Part shown: piece by piece, positions 5,232 through 5,254 of the stretch
How positions within the stretch are numbered: position 1 is the stretch's first letter
How the letters are laid out: each line of letters starts with the position of its first letter
Source of the DNA: Candidatus Caenarcanum sp.
Lineage (GTDB): Bacteria > Cyanobacteriota > Vampirovibrionia > Gastranaerophilales > UBA9971
Assembly (NCBI GenBank): GCA_020720345.1
Contig: DYOT01000101.1
Location: 1-5,254 of the forward strand
Length of the DNA stretch: 5,254 nucleotides
Direction: 5' to 3'
Made by a program: the position numbers and the translations under genes
Notes under the pieces: generated by a model
Told to the model about the DNA's origin: nothing
Database searches by the model: none
The model's input: only the letters and a program-made list of their open reading frames with translations

Positions 5232-5254
5232 CATACTTACAAATTTTAAAACAA

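Overview
This is an AT-rich bacterial window with four confidently recognised enzyme genes, one small uncharacterised gene and two repeat-rich intergenic stretches. The gene content is an M55 D-aminopeptidase, a ROK sugar kinase, ManNAc-6-phosphate 2-epimerase (NanE) and a GH57/DUF1957 glycogen branching enzyme. Together with low GC, an Asn-rich small protein and structured intergenic repeats, this suggests an uncultured host-associated or anaerobic bacterium. A non-photosynthetic cyanobacterial relative (Gastranaerophilales/Vampirovibrionia) would fit, but that is an impression from style, not proof. A clostridial or another low-GC lineage is possible.

Layout. Positions 1-114 are a short leader with a weak promoter candidate. 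An 82-residue gene of unknown function (115-363, +) overlaps by 8 bp the start of a DppA-like D-aminopeptidase gene (356-1168, +). Its 3' end in turn overlaps by 14 bp the 3' end of a convergent ROK kinase gene (1155-2111, -). The nanE gene (2365-3060, -) lies upstream of the kinase on the same strand. The 253-bp gap between them holds two nested inverted-repeat elements. A very AT-rich 267-bp divergent region (3061-3327) separates nanE from the branching enzyme gene (3328-5037, +), which ends at a strong, symmetrical intrinsic terminator. The last ~150 bp carry a third structured element with ~20-bp imperfect terminal inverted repeats.

How the genes fit together. NanE interconverts ManNAc-6-P and GlcNAc-6-P, and its ROK neighbour is best read as the kinase supplying the 6-phosphate (ManNAc kinase, NanK-like), though glucose or GlcNAc cannot be excluded. 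The D-aminopeptidase handles D-Ala-containing peptides, so the left half is compatible with salvage of amino sugars and cell-wall peptides. The branching enzyme belongs to glycogen synthesis and stands alone as a monocistronic unit.

The most unusual signal is in the non-coding DNA. Three separate hairpins (2171-2183, 2253-2265, 5131-5143) share a GC(AAA)GC core when read in the sense of the upstream gene's transcript. Two of them match at 14 of 16 positions, and the only two differences are a compensatory base-pair change. This suggests a dispersed repeat family conserved at the level of structure.
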